Part shown: one piece after another, positions 1 to 10,150 of the stretch
Numbering within the stretch: position 1 is the first letter of the stretch
Layout of the letters: each line of letters begins with the position of its first letter
Source of the DNA: JBCDKH01 sp964388485
Lineage (GTDB): Bacteria > Planctomycetota > Phycisphaerae > Tepidisphaerales > Tepidisphaeraceae
Length of the DNA: 64,000 bases
Direction: 5' to 3'
NCBI GenBank assembly: GCA_964388485.1
Contig: CAYMAS010000005.1
Location: forward strand, 62,001 to 126,000
The notes under the pieces: generated by a model
Database searches by the model: none
Told to the model about the DNA's origin: nothing
What the model saw: the letters and a program-made list of their open reading frames with translations, nothing else
Position numbers and translations under genes: made by a program

Positions 1-82
1 AGGGCATGCTCGTTGGGGTCGTCGTCCGTGTCGGGCACGACTGACGGTAGCGGCTTCAGAAACCCGAAAAGGGGAAACGCGG

Positions 83-214
83 TTGACAAAGCCCGTTCAG
101 GACCGGACGCTATTGCCAGTGACCGCCTTGGCCGATCCAACCTGGACCGACCGCGCCCGCCGAGTTCTCGCGGGCAGCGTCATTCTCCTGGTCGTCGTCG
201 TTATCGCCGCTTAG
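83..214 (+). CDS. Possible small single-pass membrane protein
   Basis: Not a recognised gene. From a TTG at 83 the frame gives 43 residues ending in a hydrophobic run (about residues 29-43, AGSVILLVVVVIAA) preceded by basic residues. This looks like a C-terminal membrane anchor. A GGGG-rich stretch at 71-74 lies about 8 nt before the TTG and could act as a ribosome binding site. The frame stays open back to the window edge, so this may instead be the tail of a longer upstream gene. No domain is recognisable. The rest of the first 323 bases shows no convincing gene. A loose inverted repeat (223-231 with 254-261) lies in the ilvB leader. Confidence 0.28.
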   Translation: MTKPVQDRTLLPVTALADPTWTDRARRVLAGSVILLVVVVIAA

Positions 215-323
215 CCGGCGACGGGGTTGTGACCACGACCCGCCCGCCGCCGGCACAACCCTTCGCCCGCCGCACCCCGGCCGGGCTTCGTTCGTAGATC
301 CCCGTCCAGCCTTTCCGCTCGTC

Positions 324-2066
<1,743 letters not shown>

Positions 2067-2087
2067 TCCGCTCCCGTCTTCAATGTC

Positions 2088-2116
2088 GAAGCCGCGGCAT
2101 GTCGTGCCGCGGCTTC
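2088..2116 (+). terminator. Intrinsic-type terminator after ilvB
   Basis: A perfect 12-bp GC-rich stem (2088-2099 with 2105-2116) with a 5-nt loop lies 21 nt after the ilvB stop and is followed by TTCGTTTA. It sits between the convergent ilvB and ABC-F genes and could serve both strands. The right arm (GTGCCGCGGCTT) recurs in the hairpin at 18732-18752, so the structure may derive from a dispersed repeat. Confidence 0.7.
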
Positions 2117-2206
2117 TTCGTTTAGGAGCGGCTAATCTTCATCAACAGCTTTCACCGCAGCTTGTAAACTGTCTGCTCGCCTGCGACTTCGTCGCTCTGA
2201 ACCGAC

Positions 2207-3988
2207 TCAGGATGCCAGCTTCTCCAGCTCGTCCCACCGCGTGTACAACCGATCGACCTCCGCCTGGGCGTTGCCGAGGGCTTCGTAGGCGGCGGTCAGC
2301 TTCGTGTGGTCGGCGGCGACGTCTGGATTCGTTGTCGCTGCTTCAAGCTCCTCGACCTTGGCTTCGGCGGCGAGGACGGTCTCTTCCATCTTTTCCAGCT
2401 CCAACCGCTCGCCAAGCTTGAGCTTCTTGGGCGGCGGGGCGGTCGGCTTCGACGATGACGTGGCTGCCTTTTTGGCGTCGGCCTCGGCTTTAAGCTTCGC
2501 GGCGCGGTCGCGTTCCCACTGCTGCAGACTCGCAAACATCTTCACGCCGCCGTTGCCGTCGAGGGCGAGCAACTCGTCGCTGGCACGCTCCAGCAGCAGG
2601 CGGTCGTGGGTGATCAAAACGACCGCGCCTGGAAACTCGGCCAACGCCTCTTCGAGCACGTCGAGCGTCGGGATGTCGAGGTCGTTCGTCGGCTCGTCGA
2701 GTACCAGCACGTCCGCCTCTTCCAGCATGAGGTTGGCCAGCAGCACCCGCGCCCGCTCGCCGCCGGAGAGCTCGCCGACGGGAAGATCGAGCTGATCGCC
2801 GCGGAACAGAAATCGCTTGGCCCACCCGGCGACGTGGACCGAGTTGCCGTTCTGATTCATCAGATCACCGTGCGGAAACAATGCTCGCCGCAACGGCGTC
2901 TCGGGGTCGAGCTCGACGCGGTGCTGGTCGAAGACGACGACGCGCAGCGACGGTGCACGGAAGATGGTGCCGGCGTCGGGTTCGAGGTCGCCCCGCAGGA
3001 GCTTGACGAGCGTGGTCTTGCCGCTGCCGTTTCGGCCGATCAGGCCCAGCGTCCCGCCCGGACTGAGCGTGAGCGAGACGTCTTGGAACAGGTGCTTCTC
3101 GCCGAACGACTTGGCGACGCCGTCAAACTCCGCGAGCTTCGTCGTCCGTCGGCCGCTGGCTCCGAACGACAGGTCGGTCGTCCCGCGACTCGCGTTGCGT
3201 TGCCGAACGTCCTTCAACTCTGCCATCATCTCGCCTGCCCGCTCGATGCGGCCCTTGGCCTTCGTCGTCCGGGCCTTCGCCCCGCGCTGCAGCCACTCGG
3301 TCTCCCGTCGCACGCCGCTGGCGAGCGACTTCTCGCGGGCCTCTTGTGCAACCAGAAACGCCTCTCGCTTCTCCAGGAACTTCGTGTAGCCGCCGTCGCT
3401 GGCAAGGAAGCCGTCGGGGTACGCCTTGTCGAGCTCGACGATCCGCGTCGCCGTCGCGTCGAGGAACCGGCGGTCGTGCGAGACGATGAGCGACGCGAAC
3501 CGGCCCGCCTTGATGAGGCCTTCGAGCCAGATGACGCCCTCGAGATCCAGGTGGTTCGTCGGCTCGTCCATCAACAATAGGTCCGGCTCGCGAACGAGCT
3601 GCCGGGCGATCGAGAGCCGCTTGCGATAGCCGCCCGACAACTCCGCCGCCGAGGCGTCGGGCTGGTCGAAGCCGACGCGGGACAGCACCGTCTCCGTCCG
3701 CCGACGTGCGTCGTCGCCGTCGAGCTCGGCCATGACGATCTCCACGCCCGGCCGGTCGTCAAAGTTCTCTTCCTGCGGTACGTAGCCAACGACGAGCTTC
3801 TGCCGTCGCGAAACCTCGCCGTCGTCCGGCTCGTCGAAACCTGCAAGAATCTTGAGCAGCGTCGACTTGCCTGAGCCGTTGGCTCCGATCAGGCCAACGC
3901 GTTCATCTTCGCTGATGCCGAGGGTTACGTCGCTGAACAACGTGCGGCGGCCGTAGCTCTTGGCGAGGTTGCGTCCGGTCAACAACAC
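2207..3988 (-). CDS. uup: ABC-F family ATPase, Uup-like
   Basis: Soluble twin-ATPase protein of the ABC-F class, which acts on ribosomes or on DNA/replication intermediates rather than in transport. No membrane segments are seen. The first ATPase domain has Walker A GANGSGKS (about 34-41), signature LSGGYRKR and Walker B LLMDEPTNHLDLEG. The second has GRNGSGKT, LSGGERAR and LVLDEPTNDLDIP. The linker between domains is rich in charged residues. The last 80 or so residues form a Lys/Glu-rich coiled coil after a Ser/Pro-rich stretch, which is the C-terminal domain typical of Uup. Translation starts at GTG (3988). The gene is convergent with ilvB. Another ABC-F paralogue group (EttA, YheS) is possible, but the C-terminal coiled coil favours Uup. 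Confidence 0.93.
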   Translation of the reverse strand: MLLTGRNLAKSYGRRTLFSDVTLGISEDERVGLIGANGSGKSTLLKILAGFDEPDDGEVSRRQKLVVGYVPQEENFDDRPGVEIVMAELDGDDARRRTETVLSRVGFDQPDASAAELSGGYRKRLSIARQLVREPDLLLMDEPTNHLDLEGVIWLEGLIKAGRFASLIVSHDRRFLDATATRIVELDKAYPDGFLASDGGYTKFLEKREAFLVAQEAREKSLASGVRRETEWLQRGAKARTTKAKGRIERAGEMMAELKDVRQRNASRGTTDLSFGASGRRTTKLAEFDGVAKSFGEKHLFQDVSLTLSPGGTLGLIGRNGSGKTTLVKLLRGDLEPDAGTIFRAPSLRVVVFDQHRVELDPETPLRRALFPHGDLMNQNGNSVHVAGWAKRFLFRGDQLDLPVGELSGGERARVLLANLMLEEADVLVLDEPTNDLDIPTLDVLEEALAEFPGAVVLITHDRLLLERASDELLALDGNGGVKMFASLQQWERDRAAKLKAEADAKKAATSSSKPTAPPPKKLKLGERLELEKMEETVLAAEAKVEELEAATTNPDVAADHTKLTAAYEALGNAQAEVDRLYTRWDELEKLAS

Positions 3989-4005
3989 GGGCCGGCAGCG
4001 TAGGG

Positions 4006-4287
4006 CTAGAGGAACTCCACGCGCGTCTCCGTCACCAACGCGTCGACGGCCCCGTGAGCGAATTCGACGATGGCCTGCAGCCGCTCAGCCACGTATGCGT
4101 GATCGTTCGCCACGAGCACCACCGCCAGCGTCGCCTCAGTCCACATCTCCAGGTCGCCCACCTCGGCGACGCTCGCGTTCCAGCGATGGCGGATCTTGTC
4201 CTTGAGCCCGCGGACGGGTCGACGCTTGTCCTTGAGGGAGCGGGCGTCGGGGATCGACAGCTCGAGGGTGAGGAGGCCGATGGTCAT
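4006..4287 (-). CDS. DUF503 (YlxP-like) protein
   Basis: A 93-residue protein with the DUF503 pattern: LxLxIPxARSLKDKR near the N-terminus, then SVAEVGD and a second half with ATLAVVLVANDHAYV. The family is called YlxP in Bacillus. There it is encoded directly after infB and before rbfA, and it is thought to bind ribosomes or RNA, although its exact role is unclear. Here infB lies upstream on the same strand, but a cysteine-rich gene pair and a terminator-like hairpin lie between them. The stop is 17 nt before the GTG of the ABC-F gene downstream, so co-transcription with that gene is likely. Start ATG at 4287. Confidence 0.88.
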   Translation of the reverse strand: MTIGLLTLELSIPDARSLKDKRRPVRGLKDKIRHRWNASVAEVGDLEMWTEATLAVVLVANDHAYVAERLQAIVEFAHGAVDALVTETRVEFL

Positions 4288-4312
4288 GGACTGCTGGAGG
4301 ACTTTACAAGAC

Positions 4313-4343
4313 GCCGCCCGCTGCGGTGAAGGCAGCGGGCGGC
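4313..4343 (-). terminator. Terminator-like hairpin after the cysteine-rich gene pair
   Basis: A perfect 12-bp stem (4313-4324 with 4332-4343) with a 7-nt loop. On the minus strand it is followed by a T-containing run (GTCTTGTAAAG). It separates the Cys-rich gene ending at 4369 from the DUF503 gene starting at 4287. Confidence 0.6.
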
Positions 4344-4368
4344 GGCGGAGTAGAAGATGAAGTGGCGA

Positions 4369-4647
4369 CTACTCGCTGCAGCCGGTGTCGCAGGCAGGCT
4401 TGGCGGCGGTCTCGCAGCAGGCTTTGCTGCAGGTGTCGCCGTCACAGCACGAGCCGCAGTCACTGCCGCAGCAGCTGGCACAACTGACGGCACAGCAAGC
4501 GCAGTCGCAACAGGCCGCCGAGGCTGCCATGTCGCTGGCGTTGTTCGAAGTGCCGGCAAGACCGGTCAGCATGAAAAAGGTCATCAGAAACGTCATGTGG
4601 TTCTTTCGTAGAAGGTTGAACGAGTTGAGAAGCAACGTGAAGAGCAT
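4369..4647 (-). CDS. Small secreted cysteine-rich protein
   Basis: No family recognised. It encodes up to 92 residues. The N-terminal part is hydrophobic and basic (LLRKNHMTFLMTFFMLTGLAG), consistent with a signal peptide. The mature part is extraordinarily rich in cysteine: about 17 Cys in the last 50 residues, mostly as CC and CxxC pairs (ACCDCACC, SCCGSDCGSCC, CSKACC), plus Asp and Ser. This composition suggests metal binding (metallothionein-like) or extensive disulphide cross-linking; neither is proven. An internal ATG at 4596 gives a 75-residue protein with a more conventional signal peptide and is an equally plausible start. It follows the gene ending at 4679 by 31 nt and is probably co-transcribed. 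A terminator-like hairpin follows at 4313-4343. Confidence 0.6.
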   Translation of the reverse strand: MLFTLLLNSFNLLRKNHMTFLMTFFMLTGLAGTSNNASDMAASAACCDCACCAVSCASCCGSDCGSCCDGDTCSKACCETAAKPACDTGCSE

Positions 4648-4678
4648 GGCCGCGGGGCGGCCTCACGCGTGGCTTCAA

Positions 4679-5080
4679 TCAACAGTCCAACCGGCACGAA
4701 AGCGACACCAGCGTCGGCGATGGCGGGGCTCTGGCGAGGCCGACCAGCCGCACGACAGCCGGACGAATGGCAACAGCTTCGGGCACCGTCACCGCCGTCA
4801 CGATGGGCGTCGGATCAGGACGATCGCCACGATCCTTCAACAGCGTCGGAGCGTCATCGGCGTCGACGTAACAGTCGCCGCCACATCCTGGGGCGTGCTC
4901 CGGCTCCGACGCCTCGAGACTCGAACTGCAGCAGCTGGCTACCGCCTGTTCGACCTCGTGCACGTCATCGAGCACGCAAAGCGACTGACAAACGCTCCGC
5001 AAGCCTGCACCGCCCACCAGCATCGGCAACGCCGCTGCGAGGAACAGGAGACTGAGGAGACGGTGCCGCACTGAAAGCAC
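4679..5080 (-). CDS. Secreted protein with conserved-looking Cys pairs, partner of the Cys-rich protein
   Basis: Not recognised. From GTG at 5080 (or a second GTG at 5071) it encodes about 133 residues. The N-terminus (RHRLLSLLFLAAALPMLVGG) reads as a signal peptide. The mature part has eight cysteines in paired spacing: CQSLC (31-35), CC (50-51), CGGDC (66-70) and CRLDC at the extreme C-terminus (129-133). The middle is acidic. The pairing resembles metal-ligand or disulphide motifs. The gene ends 31 nt before the Cys-rich small gene, so the two probably form an operon. Together they interrupt the infB to YlxP order common in other bacteria. There is no strong Shine-Dalgarno at either GTG, so the start is uncertain. 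Confidence 0.5.
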   Translation of the reverse strand: MLSVRHRLLSLLFLAAALPMLVGGAGLRSVCQSLCVLDDVHEVEQAVASCCSSSLEASEPEHAPGCGGDCYVDADDAPTLLKDRGDRPDPTPIVTAVTVPEAVAIRPAVVRLVGLARAPPSPTLVSLSCRLDC

Positions 5081-5114
5081 TATACCATCTTTCGGCGGAG
5101 TATGTTCGTCGGGG

Positions 5115-5157
5115 GATCGTGACGGTGTGCGACACGATCCGACGCGGAGCAAGCTCC
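5115..5157 (-). terminator. Two small hairpins downstream of infB
   Basis: The stem GATCGTG/CACGATC (5115-5121 with 5133-5139) and the palindrome GGAGCAAGCTCC (5146-5157) lie between the infB stop and the Cys-rich locus. There is no T-run, so termination is only suggested. The second palindrome has the same core as the one at 11849-11866. Confidence 0.3.
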
Positions 5158-5187
5158 ACCGCTCCTGAAGCGTGGTTCGTCTCGCCG

Positions 5188-8100
5188 TTAGAGCGAGCGA
5201 GCAACTTCTTCGCGGATGTAGAACTCGAGCTTGTCGCCGTCCTTGACGTCGTCGTAGTTCTGCAGGTTCAAGCCACATTCGAGGCCTTGCTTGACCTCGC
5301 GGACGTCGTCCTTGATCCGGCGGAGCGAGTCGATGCGAAGCTCTTCCTGAACGACACGTCCGTCGCGTAGCAGGCGGACCAGGGCGTCGCGGCTGATGGT
5401 GCCGTCGGTGACGTAGCAACCGGCGATGGTGCCGAGGCGACTGGAGCGGAAGGTCTGGCGAACCTCGGCGGTGCCGCGGTAGCTCTCCTTGATCTCCGGC
5501 TCCAGCAGGCCGCTCAGGGCGAGCTTGATGTCGTCGTAGATCTCGTAGATGACGCTGTAGGTGCGGATCTCGACGCCGCGACGCTCGGCCATGTGGCGGG
5601 CGCCTTCCTCGATGGCCGTGTGGAAGCCGATGATGACGGCCTCCGAGGCACTGGCGAGTTCGACGTCGCTCTCATTCACTGCTCCGACGGCAGCGTGGAT
5701 GACCTTGACCTGCACTTCCTGGTTGTTGTGCTGGCCCACGGTCGCCTGGAGCGTCTCAACGGAGCCTTTGACGTCGCCCTTGAGAATGAGGTTGATCGTG
5801 CTGATCTGACCTTCGGCCACGGTGTCGAAGAGGTTGTCGAGGCTGACCTTGTTCTTCAAGGCCAGCTCGTCCTGCCGCTGTTGCGTGCGACGCTCTTCGG
5901 CAACGGCGACGGCTTCGTCGAGGTCGCTCATGACGAAGAACGCATCGCCAGCCGACGGCACTTCGTTGAAGCCCGAAACCAGCACCGGCATGGCGGGGCC
6001 GGCTTCCTTGATGTTCTTGCCGTTGGCCAGCTGCAACGCACGAACCCGGCCCCAGCCGACACCGGCGAGAATGACGTCGCCGACCTTGAGTGTTCCTTGC
6101 TGAACGAGCACCGTCGCCACCGGGCCAAGGCCTTGAGCCTGCCGGGCTTCAATGACACGACCACGCGCGGCGGTCGTGGGCGCGGCCTTGAGCTCCAGAA
6201 TCTCCGCCTGAATGTCGAGGATCTCGAGCAAGTCGTCAATGCCTTGGCCGGTCATAGCAGAGGTCCGCACGACTTCGGTGTCGCCACCCCACTCGGCAGG
6301 GTTGAGGTCCTGACCCGCGAGCTCGCCCAGGACCTTGTCCGGATTGGCATCGGGACGGTCGATCTTGTTGAGCGCGACCACGATCGGAACATCGGCGGCG
6401 CGGGCGTGGTTGATGCTCTCGATCGTCTGTGGCTGCAGGCCTTGCGCGGCGTCGACGACGAGGACGACAATGTCCGTCACCTGCGCCCCACGGGCACGCA
6501 TGGCCGTAAAAGCTTGGTGGCCGGGCGTGTCGATGAACGTGATCGGCTTCTGCTCGCCTTCGCGGTCGACGGTAACGTCAAAGGCGGCGACGTGCTGCGT
6601 GATGCCGCCAGATTCTCCGGCGACGACGTTGGTATTGCGGATCTTGTCAAGAAGCGACGTCTTGCCGTGGTCGACGTGGCCGAGAATGGTCACGACCGGC
6701 GGCCGGCCGGTGATGTCGGCTTCGTCCAAACCGGCTTCGAGCTCAGTAAACCGTTCGGCAAGCTTCTCTTCGGCAGACGGTTCACGCTCGATCTCGACCT
6801 CGAGGCCGAATTCCATTGCCAGGGCTTCGGCCTGCTCGGCGTCGAGGCCGCTGTTGATGTTGACGCCGCGGGCACCGTGCTTGACGAAGAGCGTGCGTAG
6901 CAACAGGTTGGATCGAACGCCCAGATCGTTCGAGAGCGACTTGACGGTGATCGGCTCCTTGACGATGACGGGGCCGGTGCGCTGCGCGGGACTTGGGGCG
7001 CGGAAGCCTTGGCCGCGGCGGGCGGTCCGTTGCATCTGCCGGTCGAGCAGGCTTCGGTTGGCCTTGGCGGCATTGAGCGCATCGCGACGAGCGATGATGT
7101 CGGCGTCGGTGAACTCGCGGAGCTTCTCGAGAGCTTCGCCACGTCGGCCGTCGGTGCGACGGCGACCGCTCAGGCCGCCCGCACCTTGTTGTCCTTGCTG
7201 AGCGGGACCGGCTTGACCGGGCGCCGGCTCACGCACCTTGACGCCGCCGCCGCCCTTGGCGAGTGGGCCTTGCGGAATTCGGCCAGGACCGCCCGCACGA
7301 TTCGGACCCTCGCCACGACGCCGCGGCGTCGGGACGTGATCGGGCGCTTCGACGCGAACGACCTTGGGTCCGCTGACCTCGGCCTTCTTGAGCTCGGAGA
7401 GCTGCGGCGCGGCCTTGACGGGGCCTTCGGCCTGTCGCTTGGCCTCGCGTTCTGCCTTGATCCGGTCCTGAAGCTCCTTTTGCTTATCCGCGAGCGTGAT
7501 CGTCGGCCGCATCGGCTGATCCGCGACGCCGGTGGCGGGGTTCACGCCCGGTTGCCCAGGAGCATTGACCGGCTGACGGGTGCCACCGGTCGGCGGGGCG
7601 GGCCGGGGTGCGGCCTGAGTCGGAGCACGCTCGCCAACGGGACGGGGCGTTTCGCGAGCTGGGCGAGGCGTTTGAATGGACGGACGCGGGCTTTGAGCGG
7701 CGGGCTGCTGCGGCTGCGGCGTCGGCGGCTGAATGATCCGGCCGGTTTTGGGATCACGACGTACGGCCGAGGCCGGACCCTGGATGGTTGCGGCGGGTTG
7801 AACAGGAGCCGTTCGCATGGCCGGCGGCGGCGGCGGTGGCGGAGCCACAGGCGGTGGTGGCGGCGGAGCCGGAGCCGGCGGAGGTGGCGGCGGCGGGGGA
7901 GGAGCGGCCTGCTCTATCGTCGGTGCTTCGACGTCGGGTTCGACGTTGGTCGTTGCCTTCTTCGTGACCTTCTTGGTGCTCTTCTTGACCGCCTTCTTCG
8001 TGGTCTTCTTGGGCTTGGTCTCGACGGCCGTACCGCCTCCGCCGCCGGCGAACCACTCGCGGATGGTGGCCTCGAGTCCGGCGCCAACGGTGCTCTGGTG

Positions 8101-8208
8101 GTTGGGCGCCTGATCGCCTAGGCCTTCTTCGCGAAGCTTTGCGAGGACTTCCTTACTCGGATAACCCAACTCCTTAGCTAGTGCACTGACGCGAATCCCT
8201 TTAGCCAA
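5188..8208 (-). CDS. infB: Translation initiation factor IF-2
   Basis: GTPase that places initiator fMet-tRNA on the 30S subunit and promotes subunit joining. The 1006-residue protein starts with the IF2 N-terminal module (GIRVSALAKELG, 4-15). A long disordered linker rich in Pro, Ala and Lys follows (about 60-350), including runs of prolines. The GTPase motifs are G1 GHVDHGKT (about 508-515), GGITQH, G3 DTPGHQAF, G4 NKID (about 612-615) and TSAMTGQG. Domains II to IV follow, ending in EFYIREEVARSL. Translation starts at TTG (8208), supported by AGGAG six nt upstream. A small hairpin (8242-8257) lies in the leader. The usual nusA and rimP partners are not in the window. The GTPase core leaves no doubt about identity. 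Confidence 0.97.
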   Translation of the reverse strand: MAKGIRVSALAKELGYPSKEVLAKLREEGLGDQAPNHQSTVGAGLEATIREWFAGGGGGTAVETKPKKTTKKAVKKSTKKVTKKATTNVEPDVEAPTIEQAAPPPPPPPPPAPAPPPPPPVAPPPPPPPAMRTAPVQPAATIQGPASAVRRDPKTGRIIQPPTPQPQQPAAQSPRPSIQTPRPARETPRPVGERAPTQAAPRPAPPTGGTRQPVNAPGQPGVNPATGVADQPMRPTITLADKQKELQDRIKAEREAKRQAEGPVKAAPQLSELKKAEVSGPKVVRVEAPDHVPTPRRRGEGPNRAGGPGRIPQGPLAKGGGGVKVREPAPGQAGPAQQGQQGAGGLSGRRRTDGRRGEALEKLREFTDADIIARRDALNAAKANRSLLDRQMQRTARRGQGFRAPSPAQRTGPVIVKEPITVKSLSNDLGVRSNLLLRTLFVKHGARGVNINSGLDAEQAEALAMEFGLEVEIEREPSAEEKLAERFTELEAGLDEADITGRPPVVTILGHVDHGKTSLLDKIRNTNVVAGESGGITQHVAAFDVTVDREGEQKPITFIDTPGHQAFTAMRARGAQVTDIVVLVVDAAQGLQPQTIESINHARAADVPIVVALNKIDRPDANPDKVLGELAGQDLNPAEWGGDTEVVRTSAMTGQGIDDLLEILDIQAEILELKAAPTTAARGRVIEARQAQGLGPVATVLVQQGTLKVGDVILAGVGWGRVRALQLANGKNIKEAGPAMPVLVSGFNEVPSAGDAFFVMSDLDEAVAVAEERRTQQRQDELALKNKVSLDNLFDTVAEGQISTINLILKGDVKGSVETLQATVGQHNNQEVQVKVIHAAVGAVNESDVELASASEAVIIGFHTAIEEGARHMAERRGVEIRTYSVIYEIYDDIKLALSGLLEPEIKESYRGTAEVRQTFRSSRLGTIAGCYVTDGTISRDALVRLLRDGRVVQEELRIDSLRRIKDDVREVKQGLECGLNLQNYDDVKDGDKLEFYIREEVARSL

Positions 8209-8481
8209 AACCAGCTCCTGCGGCGACGCCGCACGTGTCTCGCCCTTGAAAAAGGGCCATCGTCAGGACCTTGCAACCGGCCTCGCCGGCTCGCTTCGGT
8301 CCCGTCTCGTACCACCGTCGGCACGATGACCGAGGGTCCGCAGACCTTCGGGCCGCCATACTAGCCGGTCCGCCGGCCTCTGCCGTCAGCGAATCGACAA
8401 CTTTTCCGGCGACCATCTGACGCGGCCCGACCGTCCGGTTTAAGCGCACCCCTCCCGTGCCGCCGGCGGTACAACCCGTTT

Positions 8482-10113
8482 GTGGCCGTAGGAGACTCAC
8501 CCACCGTTTGGCTGTTCGAAGACCAACTCAATCCGCGGATCACGTCGCTGGCCGAGGCACCGAAGGACGCTTCCGTGCTGCTCATCGAGAGCGACGTGAA
8601 CTTCCGCATGTTCCCGTTCCACAAGAAGCGGATCGCCTTCCTCGTCTCGGCGATGCGGCACTTCGCGGCGGAACTGGAGACGGCCGGGCACACCGTCGCC
8701 CAATACGGCTTCAAGCCACGCGGCTACCGCGATTCGCTGTCGGCGTTAGCTCATCATCTCAAGAAGCGCAAGAACCGCGAGCTGTGGATCACCGAGCCGA
8801 GCGAGTGGCACACGCGGCATTGGCTCGAGACGGTGCCGGATCGGCTAGCGCGAGAATTCGACACGCCGGACGTGACGATCAAGTGGTTTCCAAGCCGGCT
8901 GTTCCTCACGGATCGGCAGCACTTTGCCACGTGGCTCAAGGGCCGCAAGCGGCCAGTCATGGAGCACTACTACCGCCAGATGCGGATCGAGCACGATCTG
9001 CTGATGGACGGCGACAAACCGGCTGGCGGCGAGTGGAACTACGACAAGCTCAATCGCAAGGCCGCACCGAAGGGACACGTGTTTCCTGCAACGCCGTCCT
9101 ACGAGCCGGACGACATCACGAAGCAGGTGCTCAAGGAGGTCGACCGCCGCTTCGCTGATCATCCCGGCGAAACAGAGGGCTTTAATCTGCCGTGCGATCG
9201 TCAGGTGGCCAAGACCGCGTTCGAGACGTTCGTCAAGGAACGCCTGCCGCTCTTTGGCGACTACGAGGACGCGATGGTTAGCGGCGAGCGGACGCTGTAC
9301 CACTCGCTCGTCAGCCCGCTCCTCAATGCCGGCCTCGTCGAGCCGCTCGCGTTGTGCAAGCTGGTGGAGAAGGCCTGGAAAGGGGGCGAGGTCCCGCTCA
9401 ACGCGGCTGAGGGGTTCATCCGCCAAATCATCGGCTGGCGGGAGTTCGTCTACGGCATCTACTGGTCTCTTATGCCCGGTTACCGCGTTCGCAACCCGCG
9501 CGGCGACGACCGACCGCTGCCAGACTTCTTCTGGGACGGCGAGACCGACATGCACTGTCTCCGCGACAGCCTGACCGCCGTTGTAGACGACGGCATGAGC
9601 CACCACATTCAGCGGCTGATGGTCATCTGCAACTTCGCCACCCTCGCCGGCTTGAGCCCGCAGGCGGTGAACGACTGGTTCCTCGCGATGTACACCGACA
9701 GCCACGACTGGGTTGTCACGCCGAATGTCATCGGCATGGCGATGAACAGCGACGATGGCGTCATCGCGACCAAGCCGTACGTCAGTAGTGCCAACTACAT
9801 CAACAAGATGAGCAACTACTGCGGCTCCTGTCGCTACGACCCGAAGGAACGGGTCGGCCCCAATGCCTGCCCGTACAATTTTCTGTACTGGACGTTCATG
9901 GACGACCAACGGGACACCGTCGGCCGCAACCCACGCGTCGCCCGGCAGCTCAAGATCCTCGACAACTTCGGCGAGACGGTGAAGCGCGAGATGCACCGTC
10001 TCCGCGAGCAGTTCCTGAGCGAGCTACCGAGCGGTGGGTACAGCGAGTGGGAGGAAACGCGTGGCCGACTCGAGGCGGAGGGCAAAGCGATCTTCGGAAA
10101 CGGCAAAGCCTGA
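8482..10113 (+). CDS. Iron-sulfur bacterial cryptochrome/photolyase (COG3046 class)
   Basis: A 543-residue flavoprotein of the FeS-BCP group, whose characterised members (Agrobacterium PhrB, Rhodobacter CryB) repair (6-4) photoproducts or sense light. The N-terminal Rossmann-like antenna domain begins VWLFEDQLNP. The C-terminal half is the helical FAD domain (WREFVYGIYW; SHDWVVTPNVIGM). Cysteines 359, 447, 450 and 463 match the [4Fe-4S] ligands, and their spacing (88, 3, 13) is the same as I recall for PhrB (350, 438, 441, 454). The motif is CGSCRYDPKERVGPNAC. The start is GTG at 8482, with no clear Shine-Dalgarno. The gene diverges from infB. Repair versus signalling cannot be decided from sequence. 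Confidence 0.92.
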   Translation: MAVGDSPTVWLFEDQLNPRITSLAEAPKDASVLLIESDVNFRMFPFHKKRIAFLVSAMRHFAAELETAGHTVAQYGFKPRGYRDSLSALAHHLKKRKNRELWITEPSEWHTRHWLETVPDRLAREFDTPDVTIKWFPSRLFLTDRQHFATWLKGRKRPVMEHYYRQMRIEHDLLMDGDKPAGGEWNYDKLNRKAAPKGHVFPATPSYEPDDITKQVLKEVDRRFADHPGETEGFNLPCDRQVAKTAFETFVKERLPLFGDYEDAMVSGERTLYHSLVSPLLNAGLVEPLALCKLVEKAWKGGEVPLNAAEGFIRQIIGWREFVYGIYWSLMPGYRVRNPRGDDRPLPDFFWDGETDMHCLRDSLTAVVDDGMSHHIQRLMVICNFATLAGLSPQAVNDWFLAMYTDSHDWVVTPNVIGMAMNSDDGVIATKPYVSSANYINKMSNYCGSCRYDPKERVGPNACPYNFLYWTFMDDQRDTVGRNPRVARQLKILDNFGETVKREMHRLREQFLSELPSGGYSEWEETRGRLEAEGKAIFGNGKA

Positions 10114-10150
10114 CGCATTCCCGTCAAAAGCTTTACGGCCTCGTCGTCCA

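Noticed and set aside
7800..7920. Pro/Ala simple-sequence tract as a separate repeat or insertion
   Set aside because: It is the disordered linker of IF-2, which is normally long and low-complexity in this group.
8258..8430. Sigma-70 promoter for infB (CTGACG ... TAGTAT)
   Set aside because: The spacing is about 20 nt and the match is poor; not reported as a feature.
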